A stretch of DNA of 64,000 bases, from contig DATNPH010000025.1 of NCBI GenBank assembly GCA_036703315.1, positions 1 through 64,000 on the forward strand. The letters run 5' to 3'. The DNA is from DATNPH01 sp036703315 (GTDB lineage: Bacteria; Cyanobacteriota; Cyanobacteriia; Cyanobacteriales; Coleofasciculaceae). Each line of letters begins with the position of its first letter. Within the stretch, counting starts at the first letter, position 1. The translations under genes were made by a program, and so were the position numbers. Shown here piece by piece: positions 18,007 through 27,338 of the stretch. The notes below the pieces were generated by a model that saw nothing but the letters and a program-made list of their open reading frames with translations, was not told the DNA's origin and did not search any database.

Positions 18007-18723
18007 TTGGTTGCTCAACAAGAAAATAGTCTCCCCGATAAGGATGTACTGTCTTGGGTCACAGTTGAGCCGACTCAACCAGCTACCGTAACCCTCCACG
18101 ATGTAGTACTGCCGAAGGAAAATACCACTTCTCCAGTCTTCGATATTGTAGCGCTGGCTGCCTCAGCTGATGGACTTAAAGCCTTGAGCCAGATTCTATC
18201 TGGTCTATCGGCTGACTTTCCTGCCGCCCTTGTGGTGGTGCAACATTTATCTCCCCGGCATCGTAGCTTACTGGCAGAAATCCTTAACCGTTGCAGACCC
18301 CTGCTGGTTAAGCAAGCTGAGGAGGGGGGTCAGTTGAGTCCAGGCAGGGTGTTTATTGCTCCACCTGATTACCACCTTCTGGTTAATGCTGACGGTTCTC
18401 TTTCCCTGTCCCAAACAGAGAAAGTGCATTTTGTGCGCCCGGCTGCCGAGATATTATTTGAATCAGTTGCCCAAAGTTATAAAGACCGGGCGATCGCCGT
18501 CGTGTTGACAGAGGGGGACTCAGATGGCTCTAGGGGAGTCCAAGCCATAAACAAAATGGGCGGTAAGGTAATTGCTCAGGATAAAGCAACATCAACAGTT
18601 TGGGGAATGCCTGCGGCAGCGATTGAAACGGGCTGTGTTGATTGGGTGTTGCCACTCGATAAAATTGGTGCTGCAATTACAACATTAGTAATGTATGGAC
18701 AGATCGAAGAACTTTTGTCATGA
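18007..18723 (+). CDS. CheB-type methylesterase domain protein (no receiver)
   Basis: 238 residues. One CheB catalytic domain (about 45-230) is present without the N-terminal receiver of classical CheB. The catalytic triad is visible: Ser53 in LAASADGL, His80 in VVVQHLSPRH and Asp173 in the segment LTEGDSDGSRG. That last motif is normally LTGMGSDG, so the loop before the Asp is altered while the Asp is kept. The only in-frame initiator near the N-terminus is TTG at 18007, with an in-frame stop at 18001. It overlaps the next gene by ATGA, so the two are translationally coupled. CheB removes methyl groups or deamidates chemoreceptors; with no receptor gene here the target is unknown. Confidence 0.9.
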   Translation: MVAQQENSLPDKDVLSWVTVEPTQPATVTLHDVVLPKENTTSPVFDIVALAASADGLKALSQILSGLSADFPAALVVVQHLSPRHRSLLAEILNRCRPLLVKQAEEGGQLSPGRVFIAPPDYHLLVNADGSLSLSQTEKVHFVRPAAEILFESVAQSYKDRAIAVVLTEGDSDGSRGVQAINKMGGKVIAQDKATSTVWGMPAAAIETGCVDWVLPLDKIGAAITTLVMYGQIEELLS

Positions 18724-20582
18724 GTAACGTGCAATACGATCCAGATTTTGAGGCGTTACTCCACTATCTCAAACGAACTCGTGGTTTGGATTTTACAGGT
18801 TATAAACGTCCTAGCCTAATGCGCTTAACCACAAAGCGTATGCAGCGAGTAGCCGCTGAGTCGTTTAGTAACTATCTAGATTATCTAGAAGCTAACCCCT
18901 GTGAAATCAATCAGCTGTTCGATGGTTTGTTATTGAAAGTCACCACGTTTTTTCGAGATCCACCAGCCTGGAACTACTTAACTCAAGAGATAATCCCGCG
19001 TATTGTTGAAAACAAGCCAGAGAACGAGCTAATCCGGGTTTGGAGTGCTGGCTGTGCTTCTGGAGAAGAAGCCTACACGATCGCGATTATCTTAGCGGAA
19101 GCTTTAGGGGAAGAAGCATTCCGATCACGGGTCAAAATCTACGCCACAGATTTAGATGAGGAAGCGCTCACCCAGGGCCGCCTCGCCAACTATACAGCAA
19201 GAGAATTGCGAGATGTCCCAGAGGAACTGCGGGAGAAATACTTCGACGTATCGAGAAGCGCCTACACCTTCCGCAGTGATCTGCGCCGATGCGTGATTTT
19301 TGGTCGCAACAACTTGGTTCAGGATGCTCCCATTGGTCATCTAGATTTGCTGGTATGCCGCAATACCCTGATGTATTTCAATGCGGAGACTCAGGCGCGT
19401 GTCCTCAGCCGCTTTCACTTCGCCCTCAAGGAGAGTGGTTTTCTATTTGTGGGTAAAGCAGAGATGCTGCTTACTCATGCCAGCCTGTTCACGCCAGTTA
19501 ATCTCAAGTATCGAATTTTTGCCAAACTCTCCAAAGTGACGCTGCGCGATCGCCTACTGGTCGTTGCAGAAGCGGGTAATACAGAGGTTAGCGACCATTT
19601 CTTGAAAAATATGCGGTTGCGGGATGAATCGTTTGAGACCTTACCAGTTGCCCAGATTGTGGTGGATGATCACGGTAACCTAGCAATGGCGAACCGACAG
19701 GCGCGAGTTATGTTCAATCTATCCAGCCAAGATCAAGGTCGCCCTCTACAAGACTTAGAACTCTCTTACCGACCAGTAGAACTGCGATCGCGCATTCAGC
19801 AGGCTTATGCCGAACGCCGTTCAATCCAGATTACTAATGTAGAGATATTGAGCGCCAAGGAAAACAATTCCACCTACCTAGACATTGAAGTCATCCCCCT
19901 AATGGACAGCAATGCCGAACTGTTAGGGGTATCGGTTATCTTTAATGATGCGACACGCTACAACCAGTTGCAACAGGAGCTTGTGCGTTCCACTCATGAA
20001 CTAGAAACAGCTTATGAAGAACTCCAGAGTGCCAACGAAGAACTAGAAACTACCAACGAGGAACTCCAAAGTACTAACGAAGAACTAGAAACCACTAACG
20101 AAGAACTCCAAAGTACTAATGAAGAATTGGAGACAATGAATGAAGAACTTCAGTCTTCTAACGAAGAATTCCAGGCTACCAATGATAAACTACGCAGTCG
20201 AACCGAGGAACTCAACAGCGTTAATGCCTTCATACAGTCAATTCTCACTAGCCTACGGATGGGGATGATCGTTTTAAACAACCGCCTGAGTGTTGAACTT
20301 TGGAATAGTAGAGCAGTCAACTTGTGGGGTATGCGAAATGAGGAAGTTGAAGGATATTTTTTCTTTGACCTGGATATTGGTCTGCCAGTGGAGCAACTCA
20401 GGGAACCAGTTCGTGCTTGTCAGAGTGGAACATCGGATTACCAAGAGGTTGTATTAGAGGCGACTAACCTTAGTGGCAAAGCCATTCGTTGCCGTGTGAT
20501 CTGCACACCACTTATCGTTGCCAATCAGCACCAGGGAATAATCCTCTTAATGGAGGACATGACCGATGATCAACAGGTTTAG
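18720..20582 (+). CDS. CheR-type methyltransferase with PAS domains and a repetitive coiled coil
   Basis: 620 residues. CheR N-terminal helices (residues 1-70) and SAM-dependent methyltransferase domain (to about 275), with the SAM motif WSAGCASGEEAYTIAI and the conserved segment DLLVCRNTLMYF. A PAS domain (about 290-410) follows, then a coiled coil of repeated 14-residue units ELQSTNEELETTNE (about 420-490), then a second PAS domain to the end. In many bacteria this arrangement is one CheB-CheR-PAS-kinase polypeptide; here CheB is a separate overlapping gene and the kinase module is missing or supplied by a neighbour. Start ATG at 18720. Confidence 0.93.
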   Translation: MSNVQYDPDFEALLHYLKRTRGLDFTGYKRPSLMRLTTKRMQRVAAESFSNYLDYLEANPCEINQLFDGLLLKVTTFFRDPPAWNYLTQEIIPRIVENKPENELIRVWSAGCASGEEAYTIAIILAEALGEEAFRSRVKIYATDLDEEALTQGRLANYTARELRDVPEELREKYFDVSRSAYTFRSDLRRCVIFGRNNLVQDAPIGHLDLLVCRNTLMYFNAETQARVLSRFHFALKESGFLFVGKAEMLLTHASLFTPVNLKYRIFAKLSKVTLRDRLLVVAEAGNTEVSDHFLKNMRLRDESFETLPVAQIVVDDHGNLAMANRQARVMFNLSSQDQGRPLQDLELSYRPVELRSRIQQAYAERRSIQITNVEILSAKENNSTYLDIEVIPLMDSNAELLGVSVIFNDATRYNQLQQELVRSTHELETAYEELQSANEELETTNEELQSTNEELETTNEELQSTNEELETMNEELQSSNEEFQATNDKLRSRTEELNSVNAFIQSILTSLRMGMIVLNNRLSVELWNSRAVNLWGMRNEEVEGYFFFDLDIGLPVEQLREPVRACQSGTSDYQEVVLEATNLSGKAIRCRVICTPLIVANQHQGIILLMEDMTDDQQV

Positions 20583-21048
20583 AGTTGGGAATCAGGAGTA
20601 GGGAGTGGGGAGTAGGGAAAAATAGAGTGTTAGATGTTCGCTATCTACACAAGTCATGGCGTCTCTTGCAACAATTAAGAAACAACCTCCTCATTGAGTC
20701 TGTCAAACTTGCATTAGAAAGCAACAAGAATCTAGCTCCCTCTCTTGCGCCACTCCTGTACGAGCAACCCATTTTCAGGAACTGGCAAGAGCCCTCTATT
20801 GATAAGAGACAAGTCGCCCCTACAAAAACTCCTTACTCCCTATTTTCTTTAGATAAGCCCAGTAAACTTGACTAATAAGCGAGGATGGATAACGGAATTA
20901 ATCGCTAAAAACTAAATAGACTCACCTAAAGTTTTTAGTAAAGGATGCGATCGCTTAGAGCTGATGCCAGAGCGAATAGAGGACTCACTACGAACCAACA
21001 GCCAATATTGTACAAAAGCCCGATACTTTATCAATAATCGGTCAACAA
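20583..21048. other. Intergenic region, STRR then no recognised gene
   Basis: 466 bp between cheR and the GAF kinase on the same strand. It starts with a heptamer repeat (listed separately). A 96-codon frame at 20585-20875 runs through that repeat and has no recognisable protein character, so I regard it as non-coding. The GAF kinase promoter may lie toward the right end. Confidence 0.5.
20588..20615. repeat. Heptameric STRR (GGAGTRG-type x4)
   Basis: Four consecutive heptamers: GGAATCA, GGAGTAG, GGAGTGG, GGAGTAG, starting five bases after the cheR stop. Confidence 0.75.
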
Positions 21049-22614
21049 GTGGATAAACTTGAACAGCAAATCAAGCAGATTCAAACTTCCCTAAAGCGCT
21101 TCGAACAATTGTCGCCCTACCAGAAGCGATCGCTTCTTGAGGCGTTCGATGAACTGTCTCGCATGGTAGAAGCACTGCCAGTCGCGACAGTAACAAGTGC
21201 TGCCCAGGAAGAGTTAGTGGCAACGCGCCAATCACTAGAGGCTCAGCAAAAGCGATCGCAGGAGCTAGAAAAGCTACTTGAACAACGAACAGCCGCACTT
21301 TCCCAACTTAATGAGCAACTGCTCCTGCTCAATACTAACTTGGAACGACAAGTTCAAGGGCGAACAGTCGAGTTAGAACAGATGCTCCGCTTTGAAGCAA
21401 TGCTCAAACGCATTACTGACAAAGTTCGCGACAGTCTCGACGAAAGCCAGATTTTGCAAACGGCTTTGCAGGAATTAACTGAGGTATTAGGGATTGAGGG
21501 GTGTGACACCGCTCTCTATGACACGGAAGAGACTATATCAACAATAAGCTACGAATCCACTAGGGGAGTGCCTTCAAAGCTGGGCTATATTGTCCCACTT
21601 TTAGACTTCCAGGAAGAATACAAGCAGTTACAGCAAGGTTGGTGCTTCCAGTTTTGTAAATTGGTGCCTGATTTCCGGGGAGCGGTGGTAATTCTCGCCT
21701 GCCCGATTTTTTATGGTGATGGGGTGCTAGGGAATCTATTCTTATTCAAGCATCAGGAAGAGTGTTTCGACGAGCAAGAAATCCGACTAGCCCAGCAGGT
21801 AGCGAATCAATGTGCGATCGCGATTCGTCAAGCTCGACTTTATCAAGCCGCGCAAGCACAAGTCACAGAATTGGAAAAACTCAATCAGCTCAAAGATGAT
21901 TTTCTCAGTACCGTTTCTCATGAACTACGGACACCCGTTACTAACATGAAAATGGCGATACATATGTTATCTAGAGCACTCAATCAAGATCGAGCCTTGT
22001 TTGCTGATCTAAATAAGCCTGAGGCGCAACGTAGCAAAATCGCACGCTATTTTCAAATTTTGCTCAACGAGTGTGAACGAGAAACCAATCTGATCAATGA
22101 CTTGTTAGATTTACAGCGGCTTGAAACAGGTGTACATCCTATTGTGCCGACAGCAATTAATTTACTCGATTGGCTTCCCCAACTCTTAGAAGCATTTGAG
22201 CAACGCACCCAAAACCGTCAGCAACGCTTAGAAACTGACATTTCTCCCAACCTACCGCCTCTTATCTGTGACTCTGCCAGTTTAGGGCGTGTTTTAACCG
22301 AATTGCTAAACAATGCTTGTAAGTACACGCCGCCCCAGGAAACCATTAAGGTAACGGTTCAGCCTCAGGCGAGAACAATTGAGCTGCGCGTCAGCAATAC
22401 AGGTATTGAGATTCCTCCTAGTGAACTATCCTTAATTTTTAACAAGTTCTACCGTATTCCTAAAGCTGACCGTTGGCAGCAGGGAGGAACAGGGCTAGGA
22501 CTAGCACTGGTGCAGAAATTAGTCACACGTATGGGAGGTACGGTTCAGGTGGAGAGTGGATCTGGGCAGACCAGCTTTATTGTAGGATTACCCCTTAGTA
22601 GTTCAATTGTGTAG
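21049..22614 (+). CDS. GAF-domain sensor histidine kinase
   Basis: 521 residues, soluble. N-terminal helices and coiled coil (about 1-125) lead to a GAF domain (about 125-275; DESQILQTALQELTEVLGIE and CAIAIRQARLYQAA mark its edges), then HisKA with His in STVSHELRTPVTN and HATPase (LNNACKYTPP, GGTGLGLALVQKL). No receiver and no membrane segment. Start is GTG at 21049. It follows cheR on the same strand after 466 bp; with an intact phosphoacceptor His it could be the active kinase of the CheB/CheR/PAS block, whereas the kinase-like protein upstream has lost its His. Confidence 0.9.
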   Translation: MDKLEQQIKQIQTSLKRFEQLSPYQKRSLLEAFDELSRMVEALPVATVTSAAQEELVATRQSLEAQQKRSQELEKLLEQRTAALSQLNEQLLLLNTNLERQVQGRTVELEQMLRFEAMLKRITDKVRDSLDESQILQTALQELTEVLGIEGCDTALYDTEETISTISYESTRGVPSKLGYIVPLLDFQEEYKQLQQGWCFQFCKLVPDFRGAVVILACPIFYGDGVLGNLFLFKHQEECFDEQEIRLAQQVANQCAIAIRQARLYQAAQAQVTELEKLNQLKDDFLSTVSHELRTPVTNMKMAIHMLSRALNQDRALFADLNKPEAQRSKIARYFQILLNECERETNLINDLLDLQRLETGVHPIVPTAINLLDWLPQLLEAFEQRTQNRQQRLETDISPNLPPLICDSASLGRVLTELLNNACKYTPPQETIKVTVQPQARTIELRVSNTGIEIPPSELSLIFNKFYRIPKADRWQQGGTGLGLALVQKLVTRMGGTVQVESGSGQTSFIVGLPLSSSIV

Positions 22615-22659
22615 CTTCCCCTGCTCCTTTAGAAGTTAGACTCCTATGAACTAGGCTTA

Positions 22660-22700
22660 CTTGACATACTCACCGTCCTGAAGGAGCGGTGATTCTTGAC
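22660..22700. repeat. Solitary IS200/IS605-type end hairpin
   Basis: The sequence CTTGACATACTCACCG, with arms TCACCG (22670-22675) and CGGTGA (22687-22692) around CCT/AGG, resembles the subterminal hairpin sequence often seen at ends of IS200/IS605-family elements in cyanobacteria. No tnpA or tnpB gene is nearby, so it is probably a remnant or a palindromic mini-element. Confidence 0.5.
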
Positions 22701-22703
22701 GCC

Positions 22704-22731
22704 AACCACTAACCCCTAACCCCTAACCACT
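22704..22731. repeat. Heptameric STRR (AACCMCT x4)
   Basis: Four consecutive heptamers: AACCACT, AACCCCT, AACCCCT, AACCACT. It ends six bases before the stop codon of the SUI1-type gene. Confidence 0.8.
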
Positions 22732-22737
22732 TTCACA

Positions 22738-23109
22738 TCACCCACCGCTAACTTTTGCCTTGTACCCCAGCTGGGTCAGAATTTCAACAAGCTTCTGAGC
22801 GTGGTCACCTTGAATTTCAAGCGTATTATCCTTAACCGTACCACCACTACCACACTGGTTTTTCAATTGTTTGAGTAACTGGGTTAAGGTTTCTGGTTTG
22901 ACTTGAAAACCACTGATTACCGTTACAGTCTTTCCCTTACGCCCTTTACGTGAAGCCTGTACTCTCAAAGAATGCTGATTGGGAGGAAGTTCCTGGACAG
23001 CCCGTTCAACAGCAGCGGGCTTGATGCCAGCACCAAACTCACGGTAAACAACGCGTTCAGTTGAGGACTGAGAGTCAGAAGACTTACGATTTGATTTTGA
23101 TGGAGCCAT
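22738..23109 (-). CDS. SUI1/eIF1-family translation factor (YciH-like)
   Basis: 123 residues. A Ser/Lys-rich flexible N-terminus (about 1-40) is followed by an SUI1 domain (about 45-120): VQASRKGRKGKTVTVISGF, the core QLLKQLKNQCGSGGTVKDN, and IQGDHAQKLVEILTQLGYK. These are characteristic of bacterial YciH-type relatives of eukaryotic eIF1, which bind the small ribosomal subunit and influence initiation fidelity. It is divergent from purL with about 130 bp between them. Start ATG at 23109. Confidence 0.92.
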   Translation of the reverse strand: MAPSKSNRKSSDSQSSTERVVYREFGAGIKPAAVERAVQELPPNQHSLRVQASRKGRKGKTVTVISGFQVKPETLTQLLKQLKNQCGSGGTVKDNTLEIQGDHAQKLVEILTQLGYKAKVSGG

Positions 23110-23236
23110 GTCTTTTATTCCTTCCTCTATATAGTCATTATGAACGGAGGATAGGGTTAATCAATAACAAAAGATATTCATCGGGAATACCACGAATATC
23201 GCTAAAATATGGCTCTGTTGAGCTTTGCAAAGTCCC

Positions 23237-25633
23237 ATGTCTGCCATCTACTCTGCCTCCTCCGCTCCCTTTTCTCCGGAAGAAATTGCTGCTGAAGGTT
23301 TGAAGCCTGAAGAATATGAAGAAATACTCCAACGGCTGGGGCGTCATCCCAACAAGGCTGAACTGGGAATGTTTGGCGTAATGTGGTCGGAGCATTGCTG
23401 CTATAAGAATTCTCGACCACTACTAAAGCAATTTCCCACACAAGGCGATCGCATTCTCGTTGGTCCCGGAGAAAATGCCGGAGTTGTGGACTTGGGAGAC
23501 GGAGTGAGACTTGCCTTTAAAATTGAATCTCACAACCACCCCTCAGCCGTCGAACCATTTCAAGGTGCGGCAACAGGAGTAGGAGGTATCCTGCGGGACA
23601 TCTTTACAATGGGGGCGCGTCCCATTGCTGTACTCAACTCCCTACGTTTCGGTTCCCTAGAAGATGCACGGACGCGCAGGCTGTTTAGTGGTGTAGTAGC
23701 GGGGATTGCCCACTATGGTAATTGCGTAGGAGTACCCACAGTCGGTGGCGAAGTTTACTTTGACCCTGCCTACAGTGGTAATCCCTTAGTGAATGTCATG
23801 GCACTAGGATTGATGGAAACCCCAGAAATCGTCAAGTCTGGCGCAGCCGGTATTGGGAACCCGGTATTGTATGTCGGTTCAACCACAGGCAGAGATGGCA
23901 TGGGTGGGGCAAGCTTCGCCAGTGCAGAACTGAGTGATAAATCTGTCGATGACCGTCCTGCGGTACAAGTCGGTGACCCTTTCCTAGAAAAATCTTTGAT
24001 AGAAGCCTGCCTAGAAGCCTTTAAAACAGGTGCCGTAGTGGCAGCACAAGATATGGGGGCTGCTGGTATTACCTGTTCAACATCAGAAATGGCGGCTAAA
24101 GGTGGCGTCGGGATTGAGCTAGATTTAGACCTGATTCCCGTGCGAGAACTCGGCATGGTGCCTTATGAATATCTGCTTTCAGAATCCCAAGAGCGGATGC
24201 TGTTTGTTGCTCATAAGGGTCGTGAACAAGAACTAATCAATATTTTCCACCGTTGGGGACTACAGGCTGTAGTAGCAGGGACGGTAATCGAGGAGCCTAT
24301 TGTGCGAATTCTGTTCCAAGGTGAGGTGGCAGCAGAAATCCCAGCGACAGCTTTAGCAGATAATACGCCAATTTATCACCGGGAAGTCTTAGCAGAACCA
24401 CCGGAATATGCCCGCAAAGCCTGGGAGTGGACGGCACAGTCGCTTCCTCCCTGTACAGCAGCAGGAATTGAAATCCAAGGCAACCACAAAAGCTGGAATG
24501 ACATCCTGCTTCAACTGCTCGATACTCCTACCATTGCATCTAAACGCTGGGTTTATCGCCAGTATGACCATCAAGTACAAAACAATACTGTGATTCTGCC
24601 CGGAGGTGCTGATGCTGCTGTCGTAAGATTACGTCCCGTTGAAGAATTCTCCGCTCCCCACCCTTCACTCCCCACTCCCCAACGCGGTGTTGCCGCCACT
24701 GTAGATTGTAATCCCCGTTATGTCTATCTCGATCCCTATGAAGGAGCTAAAGCAGTAGTAGCAGAAGCTGCACGTAACCTAAGTTGTGTGGGCGCAGAAC
24801 CCTTAGCCGTTACAGATAATCTCAATTTTGGCAGTCCGGAAAAGCCCATAGGTTACTGGCAGTTGGCGTCCGCTTGTCGGGGTATCGCAGAGGCTTCTCA
24901 GCAGATGGGAACACCTGTAACGGGTGGGAATGTCTCTCTCTACAACGAAACCCTTGACGCCACAGGCAACCCCCAACCCATCTACCCAACGCCAGTTATT
25001 GGTATGGTAGGGTTGATTCCCGATGTGAGCCAAATCTGCGGTCAAGGTTGGCAAGCCGAAGGAGATTTGATTTATCTCCTAGGACTATCTGTTTGTGACT
25101 TCACACCGCACGTTTGTTTAGGGGGTTCTGAATACCTAGCGACAATTCATGGTATGGTTACCGGGAAGCCCCCAGTCGTAGATTTTGATTTAGAGCGTCG
25201 TGTCCAAAGGGTGACGCGTGAGGGCATCCGTCAAAGCTGGGTGCGTTCCGCTCATGACTCTATGGAGGGAGGAATTATAGTGGCTCTTGCTGAATCCTGT
25301 ATTGCCGCTCAGCGTGGTGCCGAAATCAATTTAGGTGTGACGGATAAGTCTCCGGAACACCGCTGGGATGAAATTCTCTTCGGTGAAGGGGGTAGCCGCA
25401 TTCTGGTCTCTGTAATGCCCGAACAACAAGCCCACTGGGAGTCTTACCTCAAGGAGCAGTTGGGGGAACAGACTCAGGCGCAATGTACACTCTGGCAAAG
25501 GATTGGTGTTGTCAAGGGTAATAATACTTATTTACGAGTTATTACGACTGACGGTCAACCAATTATCGACGCTACAATCGCAGATATGAGCGATCGCTTT
25601 TTAAAGGCGATCGAACGCCGTGTGAAGGTTTAG
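23237..25633 (+). CDS. purL: Phosphoribosylformylglycinamidine synthase II (PurL)
   Basis: 798 residues from ATG 23237 (MSAIYSASSAPFSPEE); an in-frame TTG four codons upstream is less likely. It catalyses the ATP- and glutamine-dependent conversion of FGAR to FGAM in purine synthesis, with PurS and PurQ as partners, which are not in this window. Family motifs include HPNKAELGMFGVMWSEHCCY, FKIESHNHPS, MGARPIAVLNSLRFG and the C-terminal-half signature YVYLDPYEGAKAVVAEAARN. A heptamer STRR (24654-24681) lies inside the frame and encodes an extra Pro-rich loop (APHPSLPTPQ) between the two halves, just before GVAATVDCNPRY. Orthologues I recall do not carry such a loop. purF follows on the same strand after 204 bp. 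Confidence 0.97.
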   Translation: MSAIYSASSAPFSPEEIAAEGLKPEEYEEILQRLGRHPNKAELGMFGVMWSEHCCYKNSRPLLKQFPTQGDRILVGPGENAGVVDLGDGVRLAFKIESHNHPSAVEPFQGAATGVGGILRDIFTMGARPIAVLNSLRFGSLEDARTRRLFSGVVAGIAHYGNCVGVPTVGGEVYFDPAYSGNPLVNVMALGLMETPEIVKSGAAGIGNPVLYVGSTTGRDGMGGASFASAELSDKSVDDRPAVQVGDPFLEKSLIEACLEAFKTGAVVAAQDMGAAGITCSTSEMAAKGGVGIELDLDLIPVRELGMVPYEYLLSESQERMLFVAHKGREQELINIFHRWGLQAVVAGTVIEEPIVRILFQGEVAAEIPATALADNTPIYHREVLAEPPEYARKAWEWTAQSLPPCTAAGIEIQGNHKSWNDILLQLLDTPTIASKRWVYRQYDHQVQNNTVILPGGADAAVVRLRPVEEFSAPHPSLPTPQRGVAATVDCNPRYVYLDPYEGAKAVVAEAARNLSCVGAEPLAVTDNLNFGSPEKPIGYWQLASACRGIAEASQQMGTPVTGGNVSLYNETLDATGNPQPIYPTPVIGMVGLIPDVSQICGQGWQAEGDLIYLLGLSVCDFTPHVCLGGSEYLATIHGMVTGKPPVVDFDLERRVQRVTREGIRQSWVRSAHDSMEGGIIVALAESCIAAQRGAEINLGVTDKSPEHRWDEILFGEGGSRILVSVMPEQQAHWESYLKEQLGEQTQAQCTLWQRIGVVKGNNTYLRVITTDGQPIIDATIADMSDRFLKAIERRVKV
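24654..24681. repeat. Heptameric STRR inside purL coding sequence
   Basis: Four heptamers CTCCCCA, CCCTTCA, CTCCCCA, CTCCCCA in a row, within the purL frame. They are read as part of the Pro-rich peptide APHPSLPTPQ, which joins two conserved blocks of the enzyme without breaking the frame. Confidence 0.85.
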
Positions 25634-25747
25634 TTCAGTTGCAAAAGCGTATAGATACGATACCCGTTTTTACAACCGAACCCAATGAGCCAGCAGTACT
25701 GTTCTCAGGATGTATTACTGAGGTAATAGTATTGGTGGTTTTTTTAA

Positions 25748-25775
25748 GGGAATGTTAAGATTGGTTAACATTCCC
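25748..25775. repeat. Perfect 11-bp inverted repeat between purL and purF
   Basis: GGGAATGTTAA and TTAACATTCCC flank a 6-base loop. A T tract precedes rather than follows it on the plus strand, so it does not look like an ordinary intrinsic terminator for purL. It could be an operator or a transcript-processing hairpin upstream of purF. Confidence 0.6.
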
Positions 25776-25837
25776 CCAGATGCCCGCTTTGAGCCAAGGC
25801 TCACCGACCCATAGTCCTATCAGGAGTAAGCTCTACT

Positions 25838-27331
25838 ATGATTCCCCAGCAGCCCCTTTCTTCTGACCAGTATCCTGCTCAGCCTAATGATGAGTATGTA
25901 CAACGACCCGACAAGCCAGAGGAAGCCTGTGGAGTCTTCGGTGTTTATGCACCAGGGGATGATGTTGCTAAGCTAACTTACTTCGGTCTGTATGCGTTAC
26001 AACATCGGGGTCAAGAATCAGCAGGGATTGCAACCTTCCAGGGAGATAGAGTTCATTTATATAAGAATATGGGGCTGGTTCCCCAAGTCTTCAATGAAAC
26101 AATTTTGAACGAACTGCCAGGAGATATGGCAGTTGGTCATACTCGTTACTCTACAACTGGCTCTAGCCGTATCGCCAATGCTCAACCGGCTGTTGTCGAA
26201 ACTAGCCTAGGCTCGCTGGCTCTGGCTCACAACGGTAACTTGGTGAATACAGGTGAGCTACGTGAGCATTTGATTAAGTGTAATTGCAACTTTGAAACAA
26301 CAACGGATTCAGAAATGATCGCGATCGCGATCGGCAATGAAGTTGACAACGGTAAAGGCTGGTTGGACGCGGCTATCAGTGCTTTTGGTCTCTGTTCAGG
26401 AGCCTATAGTTTAGTAATTGGCACACCTGTTGGCTTAATGGGGGTACGTGACCCTAACGGAGTCCGTCCGCTTGTTATCGGTACTTTAGGCACTACTCCT
26501 CAGCGCTATGTCCTTGCCTCGGAAACCTGTGGCTTAGACATTATTGGGGCTGAATATCTGCGGGACGTTGAACCAGGCGAGTTGGTTTGGATTACCGAAG
26601 AAGGCATGGCTTCCTTCCACTGGAGTCCAAAGCCGGAACGGAAGCTTTGCATTTTTGAGATGATTTACTTTGCAAGACCTGATAGCGTTATGCATGATGA
26701 AACCCTGTATAGCTATCGGTTACGCTTGGGGCGTGAGCTGGCAAAAGAGTCACCAATTGATGCTGACATGGTGATTGGTGTACCCGACTCCGGTATTCCC
26801 GCCGCGATCGGATTTTCTCAGGCATCTGGACTTCCCTACGCTGAAGGGCTAATTAAAAATCGCTATGTGGGCCGCACATTCATCCAGCCCACCCAATCCA
26901 TGCGAGAATCTGGGATACGCATGAAACTTAACCCCCTGAAAGATGTTTTGGCTGGAAAGCGAGTTGTGATTGTAGATGACTCGGTTGTCCGGGGCACTAC
27001 AAGCCGCAAAATTGTCAAAACCTTGCGTGATGCCGGTGCGACTGAGGTACATATGCGAGTTTCCTCGGCACCAGTGACTCACCCTTGTTTCTATGGCATT
27101 GATACCGACAGTCAAAACCAGTTGATTGCCGCCACCAATTCAGTAGAAGAAATTGCCCAACAAATAGGCGTTGATTCTCTGGCTTATCTTAGCTGGGAAG
27201 GAATGCTTCGAGCCACGGGTGAAGACCCCAACCACTTCTGCACTGCCTGTTTCACTGGCGATTACCCGATTCAGGTGCCAGAACTGCTCAAGCGCTCTAA
27301 GTTGATACTAGAAAAAGTCGTCACTGCCTAA
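25838..27331 (+). CDS. purF: Amidophosphoribosyltransferase (PurF)
   Basis: 497 residues; first committed step of purine synthesis, making phosphoribosylamine from PRPP and glutamine. The N-terminal glutamine amidotransferase domain follows a short propeptide, with the probable catalytic Cys in EEACGVFGVYAPG, so the first residues (about 31) are probably removed. Other motifs: YGLYALQHRGQESAGI-like FGLYALQHRGQESAG, GHTRYSTTGSS, and the PRPP-binding signature VVIVDDSVVRGTTSRK. Cysteines near the C-terminus (HFCTACFTGDYP) fit the Fe-S type seen in cyanobacteria and Bacillus. Start ATG at 25838. A hairpin with a following T tract lies about 145 bp downstream. Confidence 0.97.
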   Translation: MIPQQPLSSDQYPAQPNDEYVQRPDKPEEACGVFGVYAPGDDVAKLTYFGLYALQHRGQESAGIATFQGDRVHLYKNMGLVPQVFNETILNELPGDMAVGHTRYSTTGSSRIANAQPAVVETSLGSLALAHNGNLVNTGELREHLIKCNCNFETTTDSEMIAIAIGNEVDNGKGWLDAAISAFGLCSGAYSLVIGTPVGLMGVRDPNGVRPLVIGTLGTTPQRYVLASETCGLDIIGAEYLRDVEPGELVWITEEGMASFHWSPKPERKLCIFEMIYFARPDSVMHDETLYSYRLRLGRELAKESPIDADMVIGVPDSGIPAAIGFSQASGLPYAEGLIKNRYVGRTFIQPTQSMRESGIRMKLNPLKDVLAGKRVVIVDDSVVRGTTSRKIVKTLRDAGATEVHMRVSSAPVTHPCFYGIDTDSQNQLIAATNSVEEIAQQIGVDSLAYLSWEGMLRATGEDPNHFCTACFTGDYPIQVPELLKRSKLILEKVVTA

Positions 27332-27338
27332 AGTTGTC

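Noticed and set aside
20585..20875. 96-codon frame after cheR
   Set aside because: Starts inside a heptamer STRR, has no ribosome-binding site, and the composition looks random.
25748..25775. purL intrinsic terminator
   Set aside because: The T tract lies before, not after, the hairpin on the plus strand, so I list it only as an inverted repeat.
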